DNA from: Elysia crispata
Lineage: Eukaryota; Mollusca; Gastropoda; Plakobranchidae
Length of the DNA stretch: 64,000 nucleotides
Reading direction: 5' to 3'
NCBI GenBank assembly: GCA_033675545.1
Contig: JAWDGP010006482.1
Span: forward strand, 88,501 to 152,500
In this document: one piece after another, positions 1 through 11,909 of the stretch
Layout of the letters: every line of letters begins with the position of its first letter
Position numbering within the stretch: position 1 is the first letter of the stretch
Position numbers and translations under genes: made by a program
Notes under the pieces: generated by a model
The model's input: only the letters and a program-made list of their open reading frames with translations
Databases searched by the model: none
What the model was told of the DNA's origin: nothing

Positions 1-961
1 AAAACTCTTGTACACATAGTGTGAATATTTCTTTGAAATATGTACTGTATAAGAAAAATATGATTACTTTTTTTTAATTTGATTTAAGATTATCTTCCTT
101 TAAAAAGGGGCATGACTTTAAAAAAAGAAGAGAAAAAAGAAGAAGAAATCACCTGGCGTGGTTTGAAATTATTTTGAGGACTAGTAATACAAATATACAG
201 TGAGAATTACAAGTTAATTGCTGCTTCAATAAAGACTAGTAGTCAAATAAATGGTGAAAAAGCTTTTTTGGAGAAAAATGAACCACAAGTTTCTGAAATA
301 AAGCACTGCATTTCTTTTTATAAACAGCAGCCTTCAGATGCAGTTCATTTTAAGAGTTTTTAAAGCACATGTCCTTATTATTTTGATGAATCTGAGTTGT
401 TTAGAAGTGTTCTATTATTCATTGGTTTTATGAGATTAGATGGATTTTGGAAAAAAAAAAACAAGCTTTCCACATCTTAAATTATACAGGCACTTTATTT
501 TGTATTATATCATTTTTTTTTTTTGCTGTTTACATAATTTTCATTACTATATTTAATTTCCCTTTGATTTTTTTAGATTGATGCAGTAACTGCATACAAC
601 TTTCTAAAAATATCGTCGCGACCTCACAGGCAAAGTGTTTAAAATAATATCAGGCTCTAAAATATGAAAGAAGAAGCTACACATAATACTACTTATAATC
701 ACCAATGGAAATTTTAGAGAACAAAACCAAAGTATGTCGTGGAAAATGTGGTAAGTTGTCAAACTACCACTGGCCACAAGCATTCGTGAGTAGACTTGAA
801 ACAAACCATTTTTTCCTTGATAAATTTTAGAACGAAACTGATTTACCAAAAGGCGATCCTTGGTTTTACAGACCTGATCTTCCAGAACTTCTAAATAATT
901 GTTTACTTCTTTAGAATTTTTAAAAATGAAAAAAGGAGGCTCATTTGATTTTAATCTTTTT
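1..961. other. AT-rich intergenic DNA, no supported gene
   Basis: Mostly A/T with homopolymer runs. A 123-codon minus-strand open frame (604-975) exists but has no recognisable domain, and its upstream end lies in a T-rich tract that fits a splice acceptor better than a start. I see no RNA gene or repeat array here. Confidence 0.6.
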
Positions 962-1360
962 TTATTTCTTGGCACTTCTCCAATTTAAAAAAAAAAACTC
1001 TGTTTACTTTCTATGCCACAGGGCTAGAAAATAGGTGGTCGTTTGTTGGAGCCATTGTCTTAAAAATTTCACAAATTTTTAATATTTCAATCTTTAACGA
1101 GGGATAAAGTTGGAGTCTCATTTTTTCGTCGTACTAAGTTGAGTCTGTCTAATGTTGGACAATGCCTCGATGTGGCCGAATGTCTATAAAATGATCACTT
1201 TAATTAAAGAAAAAAAAACCAAAGATTTTGATAACCTTAACTCGCGTATACTGTGAGAACTTGGTCAATTAACAAATAGGGCTAAAAACAGAAGAAAAAA
1301 AAAGAAAGAGCAACATCCTTGTTGCGATCAAACTGCATCAAATAATTAAAGAAAACTCAC

Positions 1361-1477
1361 CTTATAGAGGGCTTAACTTGAACAGCTTCACTGTGAGAAA
1401 CTTGCCTGATTTGATCTTTGGTGTTTTCTTTAGATAAGCAAAGATCATAAATCCTCATGCACTTTATTGTTTCAATC
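1361..1477 (-). CDS. Candidate internal exon of an unknown minus-strand gene
   Basis: On the minus strand the segment is bounded by a strong acceptor (TTATTACAG at 1478 and above) and a consensus donor (AAG|GTGAGT, intron from 1360 down). Only one frame is open: 38 codons plus split codons at both ends, beginning IETIKCMRIYDL and ending AVQVKPSI. It ends in phase 2, and a short terminal exon at 977-962 after a T11 tract would join in phase to give R-SAKK and a stop, with AATAAA overlapping the end. It does not join directly in phase to the exon at 2037-2145, so an intervening exon was missed or one of the two is not real. No family recognised. The evidence is splice quality and coding openness only. 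Confidence 0.4.
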
Positions 1478-1684
1478 CTGTAATAAGATGTATTTATTTG
1501 TTAAAAATAAATGATATAATAATCGATCACCGACAGTTATCCGTGCAGGTAGAAGAACGATTATAAATAAGTTGTAAATACTCGATCGATTGGGTTCGAC
1601 CTCGAACTCTTTTCTACCAAGTTACAAGACACATTTTATTTGTAAATGTCTCACAGTGTTAAGTATCTCTGATTCATCATTTGT

Positions 1685-1686
<2 letters not shown>

Positions 1687-1767
<81 letters not shown>
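1687..1767. repeat. (CT)n microsatellite
   Basis: About 80 bp of uninterrupted CT on the plus strand, grading into CT-rich sequence to about 1,860. Overlapping open frames here are low-complexity SLSLSL artefacts. Confidence 0.95.
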
Positions 1768-1772
<5 letters not shown>

Positions 1773-2036
1773 CCTCTATCGCTCTTGTCCTCTTACTCTC
1801 ACTAAATTTCTGTTCTTCTACCTGCATTTATCTTTCTCTTTTTCTATCAAACTCTCTATTCGCTATCCCTCATTCCTATTTCTTGTGTGGCTCTTAGTGC
1901 TTGACTAGGTGTTATAGAAGATTTCGGTTATGCCATCAAACTGAGCCCTATGAATTAGTTTGTGTCTTCACTAGAAGCAACTATCCCAGTAGTTATCTGA
2001 TTTCAAATAAGTAAGTACAAACCAATGCGGGCTTAC

Positions 2037-2145
2037 CTTCTTCCTAACATAAACTTCTTGTCTGGGTCCACACAGGCTGTTATATGAATGTCCAAAGATA
2101 GAGTGCACAACACCGCGACTGTAGCATCTCTTCATTCGCTCAGCC
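2037..2145 (-). CDS. Candidate internal exon of an unknown minus-strand gene
   Basis: The minus strand shows acceptor CCTTACAG| directly above 2145 and donor AAG|GTAAGC directly below 2037. The single open frame has one split base then exactly 36 codons (AERMKRCYSRGVVHSIFGHS...EVYVRKK) and ends in phase 0. Both splice sites are close to consensus and base composition is less AT-rich than the flanks. It lies 560 bp upstream, in transcription order, of the 1361-1477 exon and may belong to the same gene with one further exon between. I do not recognise the protein. A chance pair of good splice sites around an open frame remains possible. Confidence 0.42.
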
Positions 2146-2459
2146 CTGTAAGGCATGCATTGGGATGGTTAGAATAAAAATAGGTATGTGAAAAACAATG
2201 ATAAATAAATAATAGTAAATAAAATCGATTTTCCAGCTTAAGAGCACAACTCGATATCAAAAGTGCTGTGAAATAAAGGGGAAGAAACTCGCCCCGTTTT
2301 ATTTCACAATGATCATGGACTGTTTGATTTCAAAACGTCGTTTTTACAAAACGAAAAAAAAAACAAAACAAACAATTAGAGCGTGACTATTCTTTTACTT
2401 TGCCTAGACCACAAAATTCTCCCCAATGCATATTTCTAGTTTCTCATCGCTATATATGT

Positions 2460-2460
<1 letters not shown>

Positions 2461-2552
<92 letters not shown>
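2461..2552. repeat. (GA)n microsatellite
   Basis: About 92 bp of GA dinucleotides with one interruption near the left end. Confidence 0.95.
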
Positions 2553-2555
<3 letters not shown>

Positions 2556-2599
2556 ACTTTGTAGTGCCTGTTAAGTATTTTGGGGATAATTTTTTTCAG

Positions 2600-3630
2600 A
2601 AGACAATTTAAGATGTTTAACAGGTATATATTCTTTCAGACAGTCAGAGAGATTAAACAAAACAAACTTGCCATCATTGATACTAGGAAAGGACGATTAA
2701 TTATCTGCCTTGTAGGTTATCTTGGCAACAGAGAATCATTTCATTCTCTCCCTTGAGTTGTGAGGATTTTTGAGAATTAATTATGGTATCAATGGATTGA
2801 TGGTATTACCTGAGTACCTACTAGTGAGAAAAAATGTTATTTCATTTTTGGTTCTTAATTACAGGAGGCCAGGCTCTTTCATCAAGTATGAGATAACCTC
2901 ATAGTATCCAGATATGGGTAAAGGCAAGATTGTCCTGTATCTATTGCAATTAAGTACACCTGGTCCAATTTTGTTGTTGAAGCACGATGATTGAACAATT
3001 ATATATCTATTACAGCCTACAATTAGATGTTCTTTGCTGAAGTAAAATAATGATTTATGATGTTCCTGGTTTGTAACTTTTTCTAATTTTTTTTTCGGGC
3101 AGTATGCATTATGCAAAAAATTTATTGCTACTAGAAATATTTCCAGGGTAGATCTAGATTGCTCGGTTTTCCAAATGAAAAACTGTAAAAAAATTTATTT
3201 ACATATGTTATCAACAACAAATAAAACAATTTGAGCAAAGAGACCTCTTTGTATACAATACGTCGATATGAAATGAAAAACCGAGAATGTTTTAAAGGCT
3301 GCTATAAAAAGTCTTTGTAAAATATGATTGGCACTAGACACTGCTTGTTGTCCATTTTAGATTTAATATAAAGGATCGGGCATTGCTTCAGATAATCAGA
3401 AAACCCGAAACAACTTGAACATACTCACTGTGGCAATTGATTAGCAAGATTTATTGCATGTTCAACATTGATTTACTCTCCTATGCTCTCCAAATTCTCA
3501 GCGTAAAAATTATAGCTTTCTTAGTTTTATCACGGGTCGTAACACCGCTTATGTCTTTTGGTGTGTATTTGCATGAAATAATACACGGAAAGATATAAAA
3601 GTGTAACAGATGCATCAAGATCGAAGTGCT
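2600..3630. other. Intergenic DNA, no supported gene
   Basis: No tandem array or spliced exon is evident. A plus-strand stretch at 2,865-3,000 reads GKGKIVLYLLQLSTPGPILL in one frame but is interrupted by stops on both sides. It could be a very old transposon remnant, but I cannot assign it. Confidence 0.4.
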
Positions 3631-3634
3631 ATAT

Positions 3635-3760
3635 TAGTCTTATCTGCGGAGCGCTAGTGGGTAAGGGGGTAACCATCTTGTCTGATATCTTCTCAGGCAA
3701 TTTTACCATAGGTTCGAGACTCACGGCCTCGATGGGAAGTCAACGGGATTGGACAAAAAC
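3635..3760 (+). mobile_element. tRNA-derived SINE head (serine/leucine-like)
   Basis: The plus strand carries a pol III A-box-like GCTAGTGGGTAAGG and, about 60 bp on, a B-box-like GGTTCGAGACTC (consensus GWTCRANNC satisfied). The spacing suits a class II tRNA with a long variable arm. It cannot fold into a full cloverleaf with a paired acceptor stem, so a SINE head is likelier than a functional tRNA. The 69-codon frame overlapping it is incidental. Confidence 0.5.
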
Positions 3761-4256
3761 GTTATCAGAAAATTATTTGCGCCTCTTGTTAGACCTTATT
3801 ATCGTTTACCCCCATGACAACAAGCTTAAAATAGATATTTTACGAATTTTTTCTCAATCCGTATAGTTATAGTAAAAGGCAACTTCGATTTCGTTCTCCC
3901 CTATTTCCTTCAAAACTACTCCATGTACAATGATGAAGTTGAATGAATTTTGATCTGCCATGAATAGGTATTAAAAAAAATTGCATTTGAAAATTGTAAT
4001 TAGTTTCATCAATTTTCATTGCCAAATTTGCAAATAACATAAAACTGTTCTCAGCGTTTCCAGTTTTCAAATCAAATCACTATTCTAAAATAAATTTATA
4101 CCTTTTTAATATAAATATAAAGAAGAAACATATTTTACTGAAATGGAGTGAACAACTGGAAAAGTTAAAAAATAAGTGAAACTTGGCCTCCTCCAGCGTA
4201 AAGACAAAAGCGTCATGGAACACAGGAAAATAGTAGTGATTTGATTGGTCAGTATT

Positions 4257-4497
4257 TTAAGAACAGCAGCTGCTGTCATCGCCGTCGTTTTTTTCGGGGC
4301 GGCGGTGGCGAATGCAAGCACCTCTTTTGCGTCTATTGGACACATTAGGTACTTCTACACTGTTATCTAAGATATCGATCGATCCACTTATTGTCAACAA
4401 TGAACCATAATCAAAAACATTATGCGGAAGTTGAGCCACTTTATTAACTTGTCGCTCATTAATTGTTTTGCATGAGTTATACGGATTGCGACTAGAT
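4257..4497 (-). CDS. Possible terminal exon, unknown protein
   Basis: Minus strand: acceptor TATTCTAG| above 4497, then about 80 open codons (including NPYNSCKTINERQVNKVAQL and VPNVSNRRKRGACIRHRRPE), ending EKNDGDDSSCCS and TAA at 4257-4259. The Cys/Arg-rich tail and locally higher GC set it apart from its flanks. No family is recognised and no upstream partner exon was found. Chance openness of this length is expected a few times in a window this size, so this is weak. Confidence 0.2.
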
Positions 4498-4559
4498 CTA
4501 GAATAGTTATTAGCTTTAGCAATCCAGGGTAATCAAATACATTTTTAAAAAATCCTGGA

Positions 4560-7500
4560 CCTTAATTTTTTTTTTCCATGTGTTATAGTGTCTGAGCAGT
4601 TGCGCGTTTTTACTTTGTATTGGAGAGCATTTTTTTCAACATAGCAAAAATTCATTGTCTTTTTGTCCAGGGTTAAAAGAGTCTTAGAATAGATTTAGAA
4701 ATTATAGAATTAGCTGATTTCCCATACTACTGAACCCGTAGCTGCTTTAGATTTCTGCCTGTATGAGACAAAGAACAACATGTAGTCTCTTTGAGTAGAA
4801 GGAAACATCGATCATCACATTGTGGAGGTGTTGTCTATGAGATAGAAAAAAGATTCTCACTATTTCTGGAGTTACAAGGCCTAATAATTTTCATATCTTA
4901 ATTTGAAAAGGGTTTTTCCAAGCGGTTGAGTCTCGAGCTGTGGATAGATGTGGAGCAAGGCAGGCAGAACCGGGTAGGAAATCTGATTGTAAATAAAATA
5001 CAACTGATGAATTCAAATAAATCCAATTTTCTAAAGTGTCTCATAATATTGTTTGTAAGTAAAATGGCTTGGGGTATTCTTTGACCGATTTAGCTAATCA
5101 TTTTATTTTCAGTTTTCAATCGTTTTACTCAATAAATGCATAGTGTTAGTGATGAAGCAATATCGAAAGCAAAGAAGAAAAAACAGTATTATTTTCTTTT
5201 TATTATGAGAATTACTAAAACTTTCTGTAAGCTAAAAAAAATGGTCTTTGTGACATAAAACATCACTGTTGAGAACACACGCCTATGCATGCTTAAGAAC
5301 TGCTTTCAAATTCTTAGAAATATGGACAAGTTTTGTGATAATACTTTGTGGTGAAATAGTTATTGTATATTTTGCCTTCGCAAAAACTTCCAATAAATTG
5401 TTAAAAATCTCCGTTCTTTAAAATAATTGTAAAATTTTCATTGAATTGAAGAGAGTAATTTTTGTAATCCTTAGAAACTCCTTTTTACTTTCCATCAAGT
5501 TGTTTTTTTTTATATTTTGTTTCATTGTTATTTTGAAGATCATTTAAAGATATTAATGATGGTAATTAATTGTGAATAGCTTAATGTGCCTATTAATTGT
5601 TTCCCATATTAATTTTTAGGAGTTATTAAATTATCTTTTTCTTTAAGACCAATTTGTTTGTTATTAACCACTTGTGACTTGTGTCTTTCAGTCCAACGGG
5701 ATCTTTTTGACTAAAAGACAGACTGTGCTAATTACCTCAAGGCTAGTATTAAAATAAACGTCTTTAGACATATCCTTTGATTTTTGCCTCAATACTTAAA
5801 TGTGCATAATAAAGACATGTTTTCTTTCACTCAGATATTACATCGTCAACTCACCATGGGGGATTGAGTTTGGTAAAAATACATATTGAAACAAAATAAA
5901 AAAAAAACCAGAGCAAGCTTTAAAAAAAAAAAAATAATAAACAAGTGTGCTTTAAATTATGGTTCAGGGCTAAATAAAAAAAAATTAAAATAAAGAATTG
6001 ACTACCGTACTAACACCTCGTTACTTAATAGGTATCCGCTCTTTAGTCTTAGGTTGCTTTTTCTATATAATTACCCAAGCAATAAATTTTGGACGAGAAA
6101 TGCAGGTGGTTGGGCTAGGGATTCCCTTAGGATAATTTCGCGAGGAAAAATAGAGTTAAGTTTTAGAGCTTTCATAGTTTCATTATCTTGTGTACAAAGA
6201 AAAAGTTTATTGCAAGGTAAAACGAGTTTCTATCACTCCAAGACAAAGTAAAACGATATGTATTTTTATATATATGTATATATATTAAGTATGAGTTTCT
6301 TTGAAATGATCATGAACTCATGCAGGATTTTAGATAAATTAAAATAACCATTCACCAATATTTTAGAGGTCATTATTTAGGAAATCAGCATCTGGTATCT
6401 TAGTATGATGCAAGGTTCTACATCGTACTACCGGCTACAGTTGAAGCAAAAATAATTTATAATTATTGATAAAAGTATTGATCTTCAAATATCAGGTTTT
6501 TATTCCTATCTTTAACTTTCCTGCGCGTGCTTGCGAGGGAATAGGAAAATGCAAAATACAAACAATTCAATTATCTACTTCCCCGCAGATTTCAAATCAG
6601 GGCTTTTCAAATGCTTGATAGATTCCTATGGTAATTTATGGTTTTTAGGTCAATCTAACCAGGTATTTACCTCTCCCTGAGATTCAGATTAAACGCCGGC
6701 TATGCTGTAAAGCTTCTCTGACACAATTTTTACCATGTATTCAGATGAGCGTTTAACAACAATACAAATTTTATAGGAAAAAAAATATAATGAAGAATTT
6801 CCTGCATTTAGTATGACTTTTCATCAAGAGTTTTTAAAAAAGATAATAAAAATAACCGTGGTAATTACTCATTCTTGGTGATTTAAAATACAGTAAAATA
6901 TAGCTTTCTTCTCTTGATTTTTAATTGTTTTTATCTGGTGAAAGGCAGAAATTTAATGATACTGAAAAAAAATTATCTAACTAGGCTGTTACAGAAGATC
7001 TGAAGAATTATGATGATGAAGGTGATGATTTTTTTGTTGCAAAACCAAATAACTTAAATAAAGGGACATTGTAACACAAACTCATCTCCGTATAATCAAG
7101 ATTTATTTGTACATCTACTCGGCTGGGTAAAAGTAGGTCAAAACTTACATCACAAAAATTATTCATAGGTTTTAATCGTATGACAGGCCGTTATCATGGA
7201 GTTTTCACCATTTAAGCTCCCAAAGCTCTTAACACTACAGTAATCTTTATTTTTTTTTTAAAATTGTATGATTCAAAACAATTACACAAAAAAATTAGCT
7301 CACAAAGAAAAAAGCACGAATCACTAAATCATATATTTGTGTATGCCTTTTAATTCATTACAAATGCAAAGAATTTCTAAAAAAAAAAAAAAAGGTAAAA
7401 CAAGCATTTATAAAGAAAACTTTCATTCTTTGTCATTGCAATCACCCCTCTCCGACTAGCCTTTCTTTTCTTTATATTTATAAATACATCGAGAAAGATC

Positions 7501-7980
7501 GAGACATGAAATCAGAGTGTTATTGCATAGAGGCAAAAGTTTTCATTTAGCATTGATGCTATCAACAAATTGAAAAGCGACATTTTTTCCACAATTAAGG
7601 TGGTAAAAAGGGGAAAAAAACAGCAAAGTTTATGTAAAGTAGTCATAAAAATTAACGAGTTCACCAATTTAGGTTTCGAGTATGTGTGAAATAACAAATA
7701 TAATTTATAAAAAATCAGCAGCATAAAAAAAAAATTGAATTATTGACGCTAAAAACCTTTCAAAGCAATAAGATCATCTACAAAAAGACGCAAAATGACT
7801 TTTTGCTCATCTTTAATCCTGTATTTAAGAAATGTGTGTTGATATTTGGTCTAATCTGGGATTCAATACGAACAATTTCTAACTCATCAGTTTCCGTGAG
7901 GCGAAAGAATGCTGAAAATCGGCCAACGAACACAGCGGGCTTAATTCAAATCAGGGATCAGAAGATCCTGTAACTAATCT
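4560..7980. other. AT-rich intergenic DNA, no supported gene
   Basis: Homopolymer-rich, with short AT repeats such as TATA/TATG near 6,260-6,290. Open frames at 6,054-6,251, 7,512-7,724 and 7,743-7,973 have no domain signal, no codon structure and no flanking splice logic. Confidence 0.5.
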
Positions 7981-8029
7981 CCTAGTGACATATTTATGGA
8001 AATACTTGTTCGGGTAAATCTGCAATCAC

Positions 8030-8200
8030 TAAGTTTGCTGGTTACAAAGGTTTTCGGTCAAACCAGAAATGGAGCTAGTCTGATGGCACCAGACATCTTA
8101 GTCATACAGCGCCACATTGTGAGACCAAGCCTTACCCACTTGGCCACCAAGCTCTTAGTGATGGAGGCATGGATTTCGCAGAGGCGAATTTACCTAGTTA
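8030..8200 (-). mobile_element. tRNA-derived SINE-like sequence
   Basis: The reverse complement reads GAGCTTGGTGGCCAAGTGGG followed by TAAGGCTTGG, a clear tRNA-Ser/Leu-type A box and D-arm. A degenerate B-box-like GGTTTGACC follows about 75 bp later. A similar but weaker A-box-like string (GTTGGCTTAGAGGGTAAGGA) is on the plus strand near 8,310 and leads to an A22 run at 8,411, which may be a second decayed copy. No intact cloverleaf. Confidence 0.4.
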
Positions 8201-9479
8201 AGTGCATAATATCTAGCGATAAATGACAAAAGAATCATCATTAAGATCATCTTCAATAAAATATAATTACAATGTGACACATTCAAGTGCTTCCTAGACC
8301 GTTCGGTGTAGAGTTGGCTTAGAGGGTAAGGAATGTTTGTCCTGGAGTAAAATCAATGGAGTTAGTCCGCAATCATAAGACGGATCATGGATCTCCATTC
8401 ATCCGTTTATCAAAAAAAAAAAAAAAAAAAAAAACTAGCGTGAGCGAGGCAGTGTCAGGATGCACACCCATTTACTCAAAACATAGGACATTGTCAAGAT
8501 ATCCATGAAACTATAACCTTGTGTTCTGTCGAATTAGCATGTTCACAAAAAGGTGATTTCATATTCCTTTTTAATATTAAGTTTAGCCTCCGTCGAGCAC
8601 ACACACACATGAATATACGTGTGGGTGTGTACATATATATATATATGAAGGGTGCAAGGAGAAAGCAGGTGATGTCCATTTTGGCGGAAATTTAGATTTA
8701 AAGTTAATCCTAATCTTAGATAGGGTCTGCATGTTTCCATTACTTCAAACAACACAAAAACAATCATAGTCCATCACAAATTCAACAAGAAAATAAGGGC
8801 CACGATTCAAAAACCAGAGATGTCACATCGAGACAAGTTGAGAACCTGTGCTGTCCACTGCTACTCTATGAATAGCCCCCCTTTTCCCATAAAAATATTG
8901 CGAATAACTTCCCTTGTTTGATACTAACAAATCACAAAGAAGTTTGAGGTCACATGACCACGCCTTTCATTGTTGTTGTTTAGTGTAAACATACAACAAT
9001 GGCGGATTCTGATAGAAGGTCAGAGGTAACCGAGACACCAAAAAAACCGCCCGAAACTTGGTCGAAAATGAGAGCTTGATCGAAAACAATGCCTTTCAAA
9101 TCACACAACAGGTCCACCATGTAACTGTGAAAGGTTGAAGTGTTTTGATGCAACAACAGAGTCAGAGAGAGCAAGCATCATCCAACATTTCCACAGCCTC
9201 TCAAGCAAAAATGAACAGGACAGCATGCTGTTCTCTTTGATAACTGTCAGGAGTGTTAAACGTAGCAGACCCAGACAGCAAGAGGAACAGGCACATCTCC
9301 ATGATTTTTCCTATGAGTACAATGTTTATGTACGCAGAGAAACTCAAGCCACATCCATTCCTGTTTGATTCAATGCATTCTTGGCAATCTTCGGGATCAC
9401 TAAATCCAGACTGGAGTGAATTCGAGCATCTAAACCAAAACAGGTAGGACAATCATGAATAATGAAATAGGCTTATAAC

Positions 9480-9710
9480 AAAAGTCTAGATCTAGATCTA
9501 CCTAGATATTGGTCTTAGATTTTAGATTATCTTTGGATTTGAAATACTACTAGATCTAGATATAAATTTCAGTCCAACATAGATTCTTTTTTTTAATCTT
9601 GGTTTAAATCTAATCTAGATCTAGATTAGATCTAGACTCTAGACACATACTCAGATGATACTGGATCTCGATCTAGATCTAGAATCTAGATTTATAGCAT
9701 TACTATTTAA
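9480..9710. repeat. Cluster of TAGATC/TCTAGA palindromic hexamers
   Basis: Within the intron 9444-10072, short strings such as TCTAGATCTAGATCTA recur many times over about 230 bp without a fixed period. This looks like local slippage of a palindromic 6-mer. Confidence 0.7.
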
Positions 9711-10344
9711 TCAGATCTCTTATGTATGTTTACTCTTATCTACATTTTTAAGATTAAAAAGTCTTGAGATAAATAGACTGAACTTAAAAATCGAGATATG
9801 CAGATCGTAGAAATTAATTTAAATGATCAGTCTGGATAAAACATGAAAGAACACTTTATTGTCCTAAGTTTCGGTTTAGTTTACCCGGGCCTGGATATTT
9901 TATTTGGATTATATTATTATAAACAAAAATTTATCGCTAACTTTTGTTGAAAAAGAAAAGAACCTTTAGGGTGATTTAATTTTAAGAAGTATTTGATTTT
10001 ATATTCAATTTTTTCTCCTTGCATACTTAATAGTAAATTACAATTTTTTGCTATTATCTTTATTATCCCCAGGCCTCGCACCAATCGATCAACGAGGCAA
10101 ACATGACAACAGGCCCAGGGCCTTCACTGAGGACCATGTGCAACAGATTGTGGACCACATACGGTCATTCAGGGGCAGACAGAGCCATTACTCCGTGACT
10201 GATACCAGAAGGCTGTATCTATCTGAAGAACTCGCCATCAGGAAGATGCATGACTTGTACCTGCAGCAACACCCTAACGCTGCATGTTATTGTGAGAGCT
10301 ACAGGTAATTTTATGAAGCGTACAGTTTCAGTTCTGGAAAATAG

Positions 10345-10560
10345 TCTTAGATTGGGGCGGACTGGCTCAAATGGTAGAGCATTGGTCGTCTTTTTGGGAG
10401 GTCCAGATTTGAATCCCACAATAGGGCAAAAATTTATTTGTAGGATTTTGTACCCTACTACTTTCGGTGTCTGTATAATAAGACCGGCTGAGACAAGAAT
10501 CCTGGTATCCCCACACTGTCTCTGTGTGGCAGCACATTACATTGTCTTGGAACCCATCCA
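10345..10560 (+). mobile_element. tRNA-derived SINE inside the pseudogene intron
   Basis: GACTGGCTCAAATGGTAGAG gives a perfect A box with a pairing D-arm (GCTC...GAGC), and AGATTTGAATCCC about 45 bp later is a good B box. A non-tRNA body follows to about 10,560. It sits in the intron between the 10073-10304 exon and the FGYP piece. Open frames over it are incidental. Confidence 0.65.
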
Positions 10561-11274
10561 CGATATACCTTAGTTGTTGACATCGGACACTAAGAAACCA
10601 AAATTTATATTTTCATCATAGATTAGAAAAAAAAAACGATATTTCATTTAAAAATCACATAGTGATTGTGAGCGTTTTATATTATTATTCTTTATAATAG
10701 AATAAAATTTTATTCAAGTCATTTTTTAAATTGAATTGGTCAGTCTTCAAGAAATGACATTAAAAAAAACTATTTTATTCTTCAAATAAGCAGGAATGCA
10801 TAATTTTACACTTTTTTATCATCAAAGCTAATTTCAGCATATTTTTTTCCTGCCACAAAAAGTTTCGGCTACCCTAGTAAGGATACCTGCTCCACTTGTG
10901 ATGCCCTTAAAGTTCAGCTGGTATCATCTGATGCAAAGGCAGAACAGCTTCAAAAGCTAAATGTTGAAAGAGAACTTAATTTGTGCAAAGGCAGGGTCTT
11001 TTATGACAGGAAAATATATCTATATAAATATGATTATATATATATATATATAACACATATATATCAAAGTTTTGTATTTTATATCTTTGAATTGTTAAAC
11101 TTTGAATATATCAAGGATGATAAAATCGAATGGAACAAAAAATTTAAGCCCTAGTTTTTAGGCTCGTGCAGTAAAATATGTTAGAAAAAGAGTTGGAGCA
11201 AATTACCTGGGTTTTTTTTTTTTTGTCTTCTAAGTTTTCATTAACATTTTTGGATAAAAGGGCTTTCTGTCAAA

Positions 11275-11395
11275 AAAAAAAAACAAAAAAAAAACTAGGG
11301 TGGGTTAGAATCCAGTGATCCGACCAGGCATTGAACCTGGAACCCAATGGTCTGTCCAAGCTCTGCTGATTGAGCTACTGGTAGACTGACAAAAC
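11275..11395 (-). mobile_element. tRNA-derived SINE, minus orientation
   Basis: Reverse complement: CCAGTAGCTCAATCAGCAGA (A box and D-arm) and CCAGGTTCAATGCCTGG (a self-pairing T-arm with a consensus B box), then a T-rich 3' tail (A-rich on the plus strand, 11,273-11,295). The 5' GTCTACC and 3' ends do not pair as an acceptor stem, so it is not a functional tRNA. Confidence 0.7.
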
Positions 11396-11752
11396 ATTTT
11401 GGCATCTAGAGATATGTTTTGAGAGTTCAGACTTCAAAACAATGGAATGGAATAAATTAATTAAGGAAAAGGTTTAAAAAACGCACAATTTGATAATCTT
11501 AATAACATCCCTGATGAGTCGGAAGTCGAGAACTTTAAAATCTGGCAAATGAACATTTCATAGAAGATAATTTTTTACTACTCGTAGTAATAAAAAATAA
11601 ATAATAGTTTTAGCAAGAGTTTCCATACATTTGAAAAATATGATAAAAATTAACACTTATGAATCGTGATCCAAAAATTTCTATTCCTTTTTAAAAGAAG
11701 CCAGTTTTGACCCAGTAAAAAATGAAGGATATCAGGGCAAACAAAGATATAT

Positions 11753-11754
<2 letters not shown>

Positions 11755-11841
<87 letters not shown>

Positions 11842-11905
11842 GAGGGAGACACAGAGAGAGAGAGACAGAGACAGACAGACAGATAGATAGACAGACAATC
11901 AGACA
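11755..11905. repeat. (TA)n-(GA)n compound microsatellite
   Basis: About 42 bp of TA runs into about 32 bp of GA, then degenerate GA/CAGA/GATA repeats. Compound TA+GA junctions recur in this window (18.8, 46.0 and 54.0 kb). Confidence 0.95.
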
Positions 11906-11909
11906 GATA

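Larger units (their letters stand above)
8999..11000 (+). pseudogene. Decayed multi-exon copy of an uncharacterised, multi-copy invertebrate protein
   Basis: Pieces in order: a possible start (ATG at 8999, MADSDRRSE); exon 9112-9443 between CACAACAG| and CAG|GTAGGA, with a Cys-rich start PCNCERLKCFD, then KRSRPRQQ, FNAFLAIFGITKSRLE; exon 10073-10304 (TTATCCCCAG|, ACAG|GTAATT) with RGKHDNRPRA, SFRGRQSHYS, LYLSEELAIRKMHDLY; and a last piece from about 10,863 with FGYPSKDTCSTCDALK. From memory, this order (CxC..CF; KHxNRP; SHYS; YLS; FGYPxxDTCxxCD) belongs to a widespread uncharacterised protein seen in many copies in insects, cnidarians and molluscs, probably transposon-borne. Damage: TGA at 9368-9370 and at 9419-9421 (the second fits a CGA to TGA change), plus a one-base deletion near 9430; shifting frame there restores the splice phase into the next exon. 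About nine residues expected before FGYP are missing. The splice sites survive, so this is a decayed genomic copy and not a processed one. Confidence 0.7.

Noticed and set aside
604..975. 123-codon minus-strand frame
   Set aside because: No ATG in context and no domain; its upstream end overlaps a T-rich acceptor-like tract and AATAAA, which fits a 3' UTR better.
11275..11395. Functional tRNA gene on the minus strand
   Set aside because: D-arm and T-arm are good, but the acceptor stem does not pair and the anticodon arm is poor; a T-rich tail marks a SINE.
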